From contig CAJUTB010000009.1 of the NCBI GenBank assembly GCA_910589315.1, positions 1 to 64,000 on the forward strand: a stretch of DNA of 64,000 bases, in the 5' to 3' direction. A program made the position numbers and the translations under genes. This stretch comes from an uncultured Oscillibacter sp. Lineage in GTDB: Bacteria > Bacillota > Clostridia > Oscillospirales > Oscillospiraceae. Of this stretch, positions 21,047-28,850 are shown piece by piece (the first letter of the stretch is position 1; each line of letters begins with the position of its first letter). The notes beneath the pieces are model-generated. The model was not told the DNA's origin. It did no database searches and was given only the letters and a program-made list of their open reading frames with translations.

Positions 21047-23269
21047 TTGCGTGATAATCACAGCTTGATTGAATATCTTCTGACCGGGGTGAATCTTTTG
21101 GAACCTGGCGGAGCAGAAGCCTCCAGCCAAGGACCGTCCCAAACGCGGCCGCCCTTGCTCAACGAACAAGACCGAGAAAATGCAAAACAGATTCGGCATT
21201 TTATCGACCAAATGCCCGGCGGCTTTTTCATCTACCGCGCCCATGGAGAGCAGGAACTTCTTTACGCCAACCGGGCGCTTTTGCGCATTTTCGGTTGTGA
21301 GACGGAGGAAGAACTTCGCGCGATGACCGGCAACTCCTTCCGCGGGCTCGTTCACCCCGACGACCTTGAGGATGTGGAAGCCAGCATTTGGGAACAAATC
21401 ACCAAAAGCCAGTATGACCTGGATTATGTGGAATACCGCATTATTCGAAAAGACGGGCAGATTTGCTGGGTGGAGGATTACGGTCACTTCCTCCACAGCA
21501 TCGCCGGGGATGTATTTTACGTTTTTCTTGCGGACGCAACGGAAAAACGTATCCATCAAATCGAGGAGCGGGCCGCTCTTTTGGACGAAAACAGCCTTCG
21601 GCAGCAGCAGCTGCAAAACCAGTCGGAGGAGTATAGCCTCGCTCTCGAGCATATCAACGACGAATTGCAGCGCCGTCTGGAATTGATCGGCGGACTCAGC
21701 ATCAACTATGAATCCATGTTTTATGTAGACTTGCAGGGGGACTTTATTCAGCCCTACCGAGTGGGCAGCCATCCGGAATATCAGTTTGGCAAGGACCTCC
21801 AAGTCCGCCGGTTTTCCGGTTTTGCCGACGATTACTGCAAAACCTGGGTTCATCCCGAAGACCAGGAAATCTTCTCCCGGTCTGTAAATCCCGCTTATAT
21901 TCAGCAGACCCTGGAAAATCAAAAATCCTTTCATGCAAACTTCCGTATCCTGAAGGATGGGGATATCAAATATTTGCAGCTTTTCATCGTCAATGTGGGC
22001 GAGAAAGGAACGGTTTCGCAAATCATGTTCGGACTCCGCAGCGTTGACGAGGAGATCCGCCAGGAAATGGAACGCAATCAGCTTCTGGAAAACGCGCTCC
22101 ATCAGGCCAAAGCCGCCAATCTGGCCCGTAATACCTTCCTCTCCAACATGTCCCACGATATGCGGACCCCCCTGAATGCAATCGTCGGCTTCACATCTCT
22201 TGCCAAAACGCACAAGGATGATTCCAGCCGCCTGCAAAGCTACCTGGACGCCATTGAGCGTTCCAGCGCGCAGCTGCTGCAATTGATGGACGACGTATTG
22301 GAAATCTCCTGGTTTGAATCCGGCAGTATTCACATGGAGGAGACGGCGTGCAACCTTTTGGATGTTGCCCGTGATGTTCAGGAACACAGTTTACCCCAGG
22401 CCGCAGAAAAAAACCTGGCGTTTTCCGTGGCTTTTACCGGCTTGGAGCATCCCACGGTTTTCGCAGACCGGGAAAAATTGACCCAGGTCCTCCTCCGCCT
22501 CATTGGCAATTCCATCAAATACACGGAACCGGGCGGGCGCGTCACCGTTACCTTTGCCGAGCAGAACGCCACCCGGCTCTATGCCGCGTATCAATTCATT
22601 GTCGAGGACACCGGCATTGGCATCAGCGAGGATTTCATTGGACATATTTTCGAGCCATTCGAGCGGCAGAAAAACACTACCATGAGCGGTATTCAAGGCG
22701 CAGGTCTGGGTCTTCCGATTGTCAAGAGCATTGTAGATATGATGGGCGGCACAATTGAAGCCAAAAGCACACCCGACAAGGGAAGCACGTTTATCGTCTC
22801 CCTAAGCCTCCGTATGCAAAGCGAACAGAAATCGGAAACTACGGCCGCCCAGCGGATGAAGGACAAAGAATCCCAGCGGATTCTAGTCGTGGAGGACAAC
22901 CCTCTGAATATGGAAATTGCGGTTGCCTTGCTGGAAGACGAAGGCTTCCTGGTAGATACGGCGGAAAATGGACAACTTGCCTTGGAAAAAGTACAAGCCT
23001 CCCAGCCTGGCGAGTACGCCTTGATTTTGATGGACCTGCAAATGCCGGTTATGGACGGACACAGCGCCGCACGGGCCATCCGAGCGCTGGAAAACCCGGC
23101 GTTAGCGAGTATTCCGATCATCGCCCTGTCGGCCAACACCTTCGACGAGGACCGCAGAATGTCGGCGGAAAGCGGGATGAATGCACATATGGCAAAGCCA
23201 ATTGACATCCCGCTTCTGCTGGAGCTGATGGAACGCACCCTGGATCAACAGACCCACAACAACGGTTGA
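21047..23269 (+). CDS. PAS-containing hybrid histidine kinase carried by element 2
   Basis: About 740 residues and soluble, with no membrane segment. A PAS domain (about 45-165, ELLYANRALLRIFGCETEEEL) and a second PAS-like region (about 210-335) precede a HisKA domain with phospho-acceptor His about 370 (NMSHDMRTPLNAIVGF). HATPase_c has DNTGIGI-like VEDTGIGIS and GAGLGLPIV. A receiver domain has Asp about 663 (LILMDLQMPVMDG). I favour a TTG start at 21047, because AGGGAGG lies eight bases upstream; the ATG at 21029 would include that site in the coding region. It ends 18 bases from the right att core. No cognate response regulator is present; it might sense a state that controls element or sporulation behaviour. 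Confidence 0.88.
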   Translation: MRDNHSLIEYLLTGVNLLEPGGAEASSQGPSQTRPPLLNEQDRENAKQIRHFIDQMPGGFFIYRAHGEQELLYANRALLRIFGCETEEELRAMTGNSFRGLVHPDDLEDVEASIWEQITKSQYDLDYVEYRIIRKDGQICWVEDYGHFLHSIAGDVFYVFLADATEKRIHQIEERAALLDENSLRQQQLQNQSEEYSLALEHINDELQRRLELIGGLSINYESMFYVDLQGDFIQPYRVGSHPEYQFGKDLQVRRFSGFADDYCKTWVHPEDQEIFSRSVNPAYIQQTLENQKSFHANFRILKDGDIKYLQLFIVNVGEKGTVSQIMFGLRSVDEEIRQEMERNQLLENALHQAKAANLARNTFLSNMSHDMRTPLNAIVGFTSLAKTHKDDSSRLQSYLDAIERSSAQLLQLMDDVLEISWFESGSIHMEETACNLLDVARDVQEHSLPQAAEKNLAFSVAFTGLEHPTVFADREKLTQVLLRLIGNSIKYTEPGGRVTVTFAEQNATRLYAAYQFIVEDTGIGISEDFIGHIFEPFERQKNTTMSGIQGAGLGLPIVKSIVDMMGGTIEAKSTPDKGSTFIVSLSLRMQSEQKSETTAAQRMKDKESQRILVVEDNPLNMEIAVALLEDEGFLVDTAENGQLALEKVQASQPGEYALILMDLQMPVMDGHSAARAIRALENPALASIPIIALSANTFDEDRRMSAESGMNAHMAKPIDIPLLLELMERTLDQQTHNNG

Positions 23270-23287
23270 GGTTGTTCTTACAGCGTT

Positions 23288-23295
23288 GCAGCAGA
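23288..23295. repeat. Right junction of element 2 (GCAGCAGA core)
   Basis: Second copy of the 8-bp core; the bases on either side differ from the left copy. cotJC coding resumes here in the correct phase. Confidence 0.88.
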
Positions 23296-23485
23296 GCAGA
23301 AAGCACGCGTTACCTACGACAACATTCTTCGGCTGTCTGACGACCCGGATGTTAACGACGTCATCAAATTCCTGCGTGCGCGGGAAATCGTCCATTTCCA
23401 AAGATTTGGCGAAGGCTTGCGTCTTGCAAAGGACAAGATAAACGAGAAAAACGTTTATTATATGAACCCCTCTTTCGACAAATAA
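23296..23485 (+). CDS. cotJC: cotJC segment 3 of 3 (codons 136-198)
   Basis: C-terminal part of CotJC: with the core it reads AAEQKARVTYDNILRL, then FLRAREIVHFQRFGEG and ends NPSFDK. It carries the last metal ligands, Glu136 (AAEQKAR) and His169 (REIVHF). The frame is open and lesion-free to TAA at 23483-23485. It has no start or promoter of its own. Joined to segments 1 and 2 it completes a 198-residue protein, about the normal family length. Confidence 0.95.
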
Positions 23486-23518
23486 AAAAGGCGGCGGCAT
23501 TTTGCCGCCGCCTTTTTT
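23485..23518. terminator. Bidirectional terminator between cotJC and ligA
   Basis: AAAAAAGGCGGCGGCA, short loop, TGCCGCCGCCTTTTTT: an A/T-flanked stem serving both convergent genes. Confidence 0.9.
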
Positions 23519-25494
23519 CACTCCAGCATCTTTGCAAACTCATCCTCTGTCAAAATGGGGATGTTCAATTCCTGCGCCTTTTTCAGCTTGCTTCCGGCAG
23601 CCTCCCCTGCCACTACATAAGTCGTCCGCTTGGACACGGAACCGGCCGCCTTGCCGCCCCGTTCCTCAATCATTGCCTGCGCCGCTTTCCGGTCAAAACG
23701 GGTAAGCGTTCCCGTCAGAACGAAGGTCATCCCTGCAAACCGTTCGTCTACCAGCTCCGCTTTACTCTCCATGTTCACTCCGGCGGCTTTCAGGCGGGCA
23801 AGCAGATCCTGCGCCTGCGGCGAGGACAGGTAGTCTATTATGCATTGGGCCGTCACGCCGCCTACGTCGTCAATTTCCGTCAATTCTTCCAAGCTGGCCC
23901 CGGACAGGCCGTCCATTGTGCGAAAATGAGTGGATAAGATCTTCGCCGCCTTCTCCCCCACCTGCCGGATACCAAGACCGTAAATCAGTTTTGCAAGATC
24001 GTTGTCTTTGGATTTTTCAATCGCTTTTACAAGGTTTTCCGCCGACTTCTTCCCTTTTCCCTCCAATTTGGCAACATCCTCCGCCTGAAGACTGTATAAA
24101 TCGGCAGGACTGGAAATCAAGTCGTTTTCAACAAGAGCCTGTACCATAGCGGGGCCAAGTCCTTCAATGTCCATGGCATCCCGGCTGGCGAAGTGGGTTA
24201 GATTGCGCAGAAGCTGGGCGGGACATTCCGCGCCGGTACAGCGAAGGGCTGCGCCGTCTTCATCCCGGCGAACCGGTGCGCCGCAGACCGGGCAAACCGC
24301 CGGGAGCTGATAGGGCGTCGTATCTTCCGGCCGTTCCTTCGTCAGCACTTCCACGATTTCCGGGATGATTTCCCCAGCCTTCTGCACAATTACGGTATCT
24401 CCAATACGGATGTCTTTTTCAGTGATAAAATCCTGATTGTGGAGTGTGGCAGTTGTGACGGTTGTCCCTGCTAGGCGGACAGGTGTCAGGATCGCCTTGG
24501 GGGTGAGAACGCCTGTGCGGCCCACTTGGATGACAATGTCTAATACTTGCGCCGGTTTTTTCTCCGGCGGGTACTTGAACGCAACTGCCCATTTGGGGAA
24601 TTTGGCGGTACTGCCTAATTTTTCACGGTCTGACAAGTGATCAACCTTTACAACTGCTCCGTCGATATCGAAAGGATATTCCATTCGTTCATCATTGATC
24701 CGCACAAATTCCGTCTGGCATTCGGCTGCGCTGGAAAGTGTTTTATGCGGAATTACACGGAAACGCTGCGAGGCCAAATAATCTAATGTCTCTGTATGGG
24801 AGACAAATTCCTTCCCCTCTGCCAACTGCAAATTAAAAACCTGAATACTCAATTTTCGTTCCGCCGCCACCTTCGGGTCCAACTGCCTAAGAGACCCGGC
24901 GGCAGCGTTGCGGGGGTTCGCCAGCAGCGGTTTCCCCTGCAATTCCCGCTGGGTGTTCAGCTCCTCAAACACGGCGCGGGACATATACACCTCGCCGCGG
25001 ACGATCAGGCGGGGCAGCTTGTCCGGCAGCGTCATTGGAATCGAGCGGATGGTTTTCAGATTTTCCGTCACGTCCTCGCCTGTGCGGCCGTCCCCGCGGG
25101 TCGCCCCACGGACAAACACGCCGTCCCGGTATTCCAACGCCACCGACAGCCCGTCCACTTTGGGTTCCACGGAGTAACGGACATCCGGCCCAAGGGCCTC
25201 CTCCATCCGCTGAAAATACTCCGCCGCTTCTTCTGCGCTGAACACGTCCTGCAAACTTTCCAGCGGAACCTCGTGGGCATAGGGGGAAAACCCTTCCAGG
25301 GTTTTCCCGCCGATGCGCTGGGTGGGGGAATCCGGCGTTATTTCTTCCGGATGCAGGGTTTCCAGCTCCACCAGACGGCGGTTGAGCATGTCGTACTCAT
25401 AGTCGCTTATGGTGGGGGCGTCCAGCACGTAATAGCGGTAGCCGTTTTCGTTCAGCGTGTCCCGCAGCTGTTTGATTTCCTCGCGGTAGTCCAT
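23518..25494 (-). CDS. ligA: NAD-dependent DNA ligase
   Basis: Seals nicks in replication and repair using NAD. The 658-residue length is standard. The adenylated Lys is about residue 112 in EPKVDGLSV. An OB fold, a C4 zinc finger (CPVCGAPVRRDE with CTGAECPAQ), a helix-hairpin-helix region and a C-terminal BRCT domain (FAGMTFVLTGTLTRF...) follow in order. I take the ATG of MDYREEIKQL (25492-25494), which has GGGAGGA upstream. It is the last gene of a murD-yunB-ligA string. Confidence 0.97.
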   Translation of the reverse strand: MDYREEIKQLRDTLNENGYRYYVLDAPTISDYEYDMLNRRLVELETLHPEEITPDSPTQRIGGKTLEGFSPYAHEVPLESLQDVFSAEEAAEYFQRMEEALGPDVRYSVEPKVDGLSVALEYRDGVFVRGATRGDGRTGEDVTENLKTIRSIPMTLPDKLPRLIVRGEVYMSRAVFEELNTQRELQGKPLLANPRNAAAGSLRQLDPKVAAERKLSIQVFNLQLAEGKEFVSHTETLDYLASQRFRVIPHKTLSSAAECQTEFVRINDERMEYPFDIDGAVVKVDHLSDREKLGSTAKFPKWAVAFKYPPEKKPAQVLDIVIQVGRTGVLTPKAILTPVRLAGTTVTTATLHNQDFITEKDIRIGDTVIVQKAGEIIPEIVEVLTKERPEDTTPYQLPAVCPVCGAPVRRDEDGAALRCTGAECPAQLLRNLTHFASRDAMDIEGLGPAMVQALVENDLISSPADLYSLQAEDVAKLEGKGKKSAENLVKAIEKSKDNDLAKLIYGLGIRQVGEKAAKILSTHFRTMDGLSGASLEELTEIDDVGGVTAQCIIDYLSSPQAQDLLARLKAAGVNMESKAELVDERFAGMTFVLTGTLTRFDRKAAQAMIEERGGKAAGSVSKRTTYVVAGEAAGSKLKKAQELNIPILTEDEFAKMLE

Positions 25495-25515
25495 GGTATC
25501 CTCCCTGTTGTTCAA

Positions 25516-26214
25516 TTAGTTCAAAATATAGTCTTTTGCGTCGCTTTCGTAGCTCGAAGGCGTCGTACTGAAATAGGTGTAGGTATCCGGCACAGAACCG
25601 ACGATCACCGTTTCCGCTACGGTAACATTGTTGGAAACGACGACGGCGGTGGAAAATCCCGGCAGCAAAATGCTGGCGGATACGTCAATTTTTAGTACAA
25701 TTTTGTGTTTCGTCTGGTTGATCCCGGCAGAGGTAAATTCATTTTCAAACGTTGCCGAGGACGAGCCCACCGATTCCATCCGCACAGAAATCCGCGGCCC
25801 GCGGCCTGCCAGAAGCGTCGAGCCGGTGAGCGTTCCCACCGGAATGGACAAATCCCGCGCCGATACCTGGTCAACTCGTTTCAGGATGATGTCCAGAATC
25901 TTGGACTGCAAGCGGTTGAAGGCCGCCATGTTGCTGTAAACCGCTGTAATCCGGCCCTCGCGGTCCTTCTCAAAGGAGATCAAATCGTCATAATTGATTT
26001 CGCCGTTATCAATGGCCTCGTCCACCGCTTCGCTGACGATGGAATTGATGGCGTTGGACACCCGCGTCACCGCAAGGCTTTCCAGGATGGGACGCATCTG
26101 AACGGTTGCGCGGAAGGTCAGCGTCAATAGCAGAACGACGGCGGAAAACGCCGCAAAACGCAGAAATGTCCGGCGGTTCAGCCGCCGCTGGAAGTAGAAA
26201 AAACCAGAGCGCAT
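25516..26214 (-). CDS. yunB: Sporulation protein YunB
   Basis: A 232-residue protein with one N-terminal membrane segment (FLRFAAFSAVVLLLTLTF) and a mainly beta extracytoplasmic part (VGTLTGSTLLAGRGPRISVR, HKIVLKIDVSASILLPGF, SNNVTVAETVIVGSVPDTY), matching YunB. In B. subtilis YunB is a sigma-E gene needed for efficient spore formation; its molecular role is unknown. GGAGGAGG precedes the ATG. It lies 21 bases upstream of ligA and has its own sigma-E-type promoter. Confidence 0.9.
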   Translation of the reverse strand: MRSGFFYFQRRLNRRTFLRFAAFSAVVLLLTLTFRATVQMRPILESLAVTRVSNAINSIVSEAVDEAIDNGEINYDDLISFEKDREGRITAVYSNMAAFNRLQSKILDIILKRVDQVSARDLSIPVGTLTGSTLLAGRGPRISVRMESVGSSSATFENEFTSAGINQTKHKIVLKIDVSASILLPGFSTAVVVSNNVTVAETVIVGSVPDTYTYFSTTPSSYESDAKDYILN

Positions 26215-26233
26215 ACGCCCACCTCCTCCCGGA

Positions 26234-26260
26234 ATTCTATGCAGGAGAGCTTGGGCATAT
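26234..26260 (-). promoter_or_regulatory. Sigma-E-type promoter for yunB
   Basis: Minus strand: ATA (26258-26260), 16 bases, CATAGAAT (26234-26241), seven of eight bases to CATACAAT. It lies in the gap between murD and yunB, 20 bases before the start codon. Confidence 0.6.
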
Positions 26261-26290
26261 GGCCCGGAATTTTTCAGGACAGTCCTGGAT

Positions 26291-27679
26291 TTAAGACAGC
26301 TGGTTTACCAATTCCTTAAACACGTTTCCGCGTTCCATGAAGTTCGCAAACCGGTCAAACGACGTGCTGGCAGGGGATAAAATCACCACGTCCCCTTCTC
26401 CTGACCGGCTCTGAGCCAGGGAAACCGCCTCCGGATAGGTTTCCACGTCGATGATCTCCAATCCGTCAAAATTGTCCGCCCGCTCCACGGAAGCGCGTAT
26501 GACGCCTGCCGTTGCGCCGCAGAGAATAAGCAGCTTCACATGATCATTGACCACTGGTCCGAGGCTTTCGTAGGAAATCCCCTTGTCCTTTCCGCCGGCA
26601 ATGAGGATGACTTTTTCCGGGAACGAATTCAGGCCAGCGATTGTCCGGCTGGGACTGGAAGCAATGGAGTCGTTATAGTACCGGACGCCACGAAGGGTCC
26701 GAACCAGTTCAATCCGGTGTGCAACGCCGCTGAAATTTCGGGCAAATTCCCGAATGATTTCATCGGGGACCAAGCCGTCCACAGCGGCAATTGCCGCCAT
26801 GTAGTTTTCGACGTTGTGGACGCCCGGAAGTTGGATGTCCGCCAATGGCAATACGCAGCGGCTGTCTTTTTCATTGGCCACCCAAATCGCATTCGGTTTT
26901 CCGGAGGAACCCGCACCGATATAAACGCCGCGTTCCAGCGGTGTCCGGCGGCTGAAGCGCACGACGCTTCCGACGGCCTTTTCCGAGAGTTTCCGCGTAA
27001 TTTCGTTATCAGCATTAAAAACCGCAATATCTTGTGCAGCTTGATATATAAAGATATTTTCCTTTGCAGCGATATACTCTGCGAAATCTTTATGCACGTC
27101 CAAATGATTCGGAGCCAAATTCGTCATAACGGCAATATGAGGACTGTGCGTCATGGTCATGAGCTGAAAAGAACTCAGCTCCAACACCGCAATATCCTCC
27201 GGTTTCATACCGCCGGTGTCCGCCAGCAGCGGATGGCCAATGTTTCCCCCCAGGTGAACGGTACGCCCCGCCGCCCGCAGAAGTTCCGCAATTATGGTGG
27301 TGGTGGTGGTTTTTCCGTCGCTGCCTGTGACGGCGATGATCGGGCAGGGACAGACCTCGAAAAAGACTTCCATTTCGCTGGTCAGCATCCCTCCCCGCTC
27401 CACAGCGGCAGTCAGCTCTGGAAGATCCGGCCGCATACCGGGGGTACGGAAGATTACATCCGCGTTCAAATCGTTCAGATAATCCTCCCCCAGCTGAAGG
27501 CGGCACCCATTTTCTTTCAGCTCCTCCCCAAAACGTCCCAGCTCTGTTTTTTTATCGCAGGCCGTTACCGACACCCCGCGGGACAACAGCAGCTCAATCA
27601 AGGGACGGTTTGACACGCCAATCCCAATCACCGCCACCGTCTTGTTTTTCAGGGAGTCCAGATAGTCCTCAAATTGCAT
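26291..27679 (-). CDS. murD: UDP-N-acetylmuramoyl-L-alanine:D-glutamate ligase
   Basis: Adds D-Glu to the peptidoglycan precursor in the cytosol. 462 residues, typical. An N-terminal Rossmann-like domain has VAVIGIGVSNRPLIELLL; the ATP loop is VTGSDGKTTTTT, with Ser-Asp in place of the commoner Thr-Asn; substrate and C-terminal domain motifs include LAPNHLDVHKDFAEYIAAK, YNDSIASSPSRTIAGL and LSPASTSFDRFANFMERG. The ATG at 27677-27679 (MQFEDYL) has AAGGAG nine bases upstream. No other mur genes are adjacent. Confidence 0.95.
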   Translation of the reverse strand: MQFEDYLDSLKNKTVAVIGIGVSNRPLIELLLSRGVSVTACDKKTELGRFGEELKENGCRLQLGEDYLNDLNADVIFRTPGMRPDLPELTAAVERGGMLTSEMEVFFEVCPCPIIAVTGSDGKTTTTTIIAELLRAAGRTVHLGGNIGHPLLADTGGMKPEDIAVLELSSFQLMTMTHSPHIAVMTNLAPNHLDVHKDFAEYIAAKENIFIYQAAQDIAVFNADNEITRKLSEKAVGSVVRFSRRTPLERGVYIGAGSSGKPNAIWVANEKDSRCVLPLADIQLPGVHNVENYMAAIAAVDGLVPDEIIREFARNFSGVAHRIELVRTLRGVRYYNDSIASSPSRTIAGLNSFPEKVILIAGGKDKGISYESLGPVVNDHVKLLILCGATAGVIRASVERADNFDGLEIIDVETYPEAVSLAQSRSGEGDVVILSPASTSFDRFANFMERGNVFKELVNQLS

Positions 27680-27789
27680 CGGAAATCGCTCCTTAAAATG
27701 TCCGCCGCAGCCCGGCGGGTTTTTCTCTACGATGATACCACGCCTTCCGAAAAATAGCAACGACTTTCGTTACATTGGCATTTACGCAG

Positions 27790-27838
27790 CCTTCCAGGGA
27801 CGCTGCCCCTGGACCCCGCAAGCCTTTGTAAAGGCTTG
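27790..27838. repeat. REP-like hairpin repeat
   Basis: CCAGGGACGCTGCCCCTGGACCCCGC is palindromic and followed by AAGCCTTTGTAAAGGCTT, a second hairpin. A related GGGGGATCTCCCCCTGGACCCC sits at 54388-54411. Such sequences recur as intergenic repeats in many genomes. Confidence 0.5.
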
Positions 27839-27864
27839 AGCGAAACTTTTATTTATGGTACAAT
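27836..27864 (+). promoter_or_regulatory. Promoter upstream of the 115-residue gene
   Basis: TTGAGC (27836-27841), 17-bp spacer, TACAAT (27859-27864), 18 bases before the ATG. Confidence 0.55.
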
Positions 27865-27881
27865 AAAGAGGGTGACACATT

Positions 27882-28229
27882 ATGCAGCAAGAGATAATTT
27901 TTCCAAAAAAGGAAATTCCCTTTGAAGTTCCTTCCGGCATCTGCGTACAATATGCGGAAGGTTTTGACGAGATAAATGAAAAAACGGTGCGTAAAATTAT
28001 TAAAAACGTTCGCAAGGGAACGTTTCAGCATTTGTATTTGGCTTTAGACCCCGATGGAGAATCGAGCTTTTTTCAGATGGTCCGGCAAAACGGGTATGCT
28101 GCGCTCGCTATTGGAATAGAAACCTGTGTGGACAACTGTGTAAAATGGACCAGCTATTTGAGTTACAATTCACGATATGCCGCTTCGGACGAAGTATCGC
28201 CGATACGATATGACCAGGATATTTTTTGA
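27882..28229 (+). CDS. Unrecognised 115-residue protein, probably 5' part of a split gene
   Basis: Starts MQQEIIFPKKEIPFEVPSG with GAGGGTGA upstream. It has no signal or membrane segment; hydrophobic and aromatic positions look like a small alpha/beta cytosolic protein (HLYLALDPDGESSFFQMV). I do not recognise the family; immunity-protein-like is a guess. The frame stops within GATATTTTTTGAAAAAATA, and the -1 frame after that point continues as a plausible protein end. A single-base indel in the T6 or A6 run would give a protein of about 150 residues. Confidence 0.55.
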   Translation: MQQEIIFPKKEIPFEVPSGICVQYAEGFDEINEKTVRKIIKNVRKGTFQHLYLALDPDGESSFFQMVRQNGYAALAIGIETCVDNCVKWTSYLSYNSRYAASDEVSPIRYDQDIF

Positions 28230-28333
28230 AAAAATATACGATTCAGGATTCAGACGCCGTATCCAAATGTGTCGAGTGGTTCATCCGGACCGGAACGCCT
28301 TATCCGGGAATCGACTGGGCAAAACCGTTTTGA
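28226..28333 (+). CDS. 35-codon ORF, probable C-terminal continuation of the previous gene
   Basis: A TTG at 28226 overlaps the preceding TGA. The frame reads KKYTIQDSDAVSKCVEWFIR and TGTPYPGIDWAKPF before TGA. Its protein-like composition, ending in a hydrophobic/aromatic tail, suggests a real C terminus. It is either a frameshifted end (mutation, assembly error or recoding) or a coupled small protein. Confidence 0.45.
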   Translation: MKKYTIQDSDAVSKCVEWFIRTGTPYPGIDWAKPF

Positions 28334-28358
28334 TTTCCGGAAAGTCTTTCAAACGCGG

Positions 28359-28387
28359 TTGACAACTTCTGTACTTTTATGTAAAAT
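28359..28387 (+). promoter_or_regulatory. Promoter of rnpB
   Basis: Consensus TTGACA (28359-28364), 17 bp, TAAAAT (28382-28387); transcription would start near 28394, the 5' end of RNase P RNA. Confidence 0.85.
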
Positions 28388-28393
28388 AGATGC

Positions 28394-28791
28394 CGCGAGG
28401 AAAACAGACAGTCGCGTGGGCAGGCCGAAAGGCCGTCTATGAGGAAAGTCCGGGCTCCACAGGGCAAGGATAACGGGTAACGCCCGCCGAAGGCGACTTC
28501 AGGAAAAGTGCAACAGAGATATACCGCCCCGCCCTCCCTTCGGGGAACGCGCCGTGACGCAGAGTCGGCGGCATAGCCGGTGATGACGCGAAACGGGCTG
28601 GCGGAGTAAGGATGGAAAGGTGTGGTAAGAGCGCACCCGACGGCGTGGAAGCGTCCGTCGCTGTAAACTCTATCCGGAGCAACACCGGTATGGGAGCGCA
28701 CAGGCTGGCCCGGCCGCTCCCGGGGTGGCTAGAGCGCGTTGGTAACAGCGCGTCGAGATAGATGACTGTCAAATACAGAACCCGGCTTACA
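28394..28791 (+). ncRNA. rnpB: RNase P RNA component, class A
   Basis: The catalytic RNA that matures tRNA 5' ends. The universal core is plain: GAGGAAAGTCCGGGCTCC near the 5' end, with the pairing partner ACAGAACCCGGCTTAC at the 3' end, and the conserved CAACAGAGA, ACGCAGAGTCGG-like and TAAACTC-type internal segments. The length of about 398 nt and the helices present suggest the ancestral (A) type rather than the Bacillus B type. The 5' end is set from the promoter. Confidence 0.93.
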
Positions 28792-28811
28792 GTTTTGCTC
28801 GCAAAGAATAT

Positions 28812-28850
28812 GGCCCCGGCTGCGGAATACGCGGCCGGGGCCTGTTTTTA
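28812..28850 (+). terminator. Terminator after rnpB
   Basis: GGCCCCGGC...GCCGGGGCC stem, then TGTTTTTA. It ends within the 3' end of the convergent membrane HTH gene. Confidence 0.8.

Larger units (their letters stand above)
18696..23295. mobile_element. Element 2: 4600-bp serine-recombinase intervening sequence in cotJC
   Basis: Defined by exact restoration of cotJC when 18696-23295 is removed. All genes are on the plus strand, parallel to cotJC: a 49-codon ORF, a serine recombinase, a small flagellin-like protein with its own promoter, a terminator, and a PAS/hybrid histidine kinase that ends 18 bases before the right core. No phage structural genes are present. The recombinase, core and orientation differ from element 1, so the two elements arrived independently. 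Excision of both is needed to rebuild cotJC. Confidence 0.88.

Noticed and set aside
14987..23295. Elements 1 and 2 as prophages
   Set aside because: Neither has capsid, tail, packaging, lysis or replication genes; they hold only recombinase, small ORFs and regulatory cargo.
14987..23295. Self-splicing introns or inteins in cotJC
   Set aside because: Each insert carries a serine recombinase rather than a reverse transcriptase, homing endonuclease or Hint domain, and no intron core or intein splice residues are seen at the junctions.
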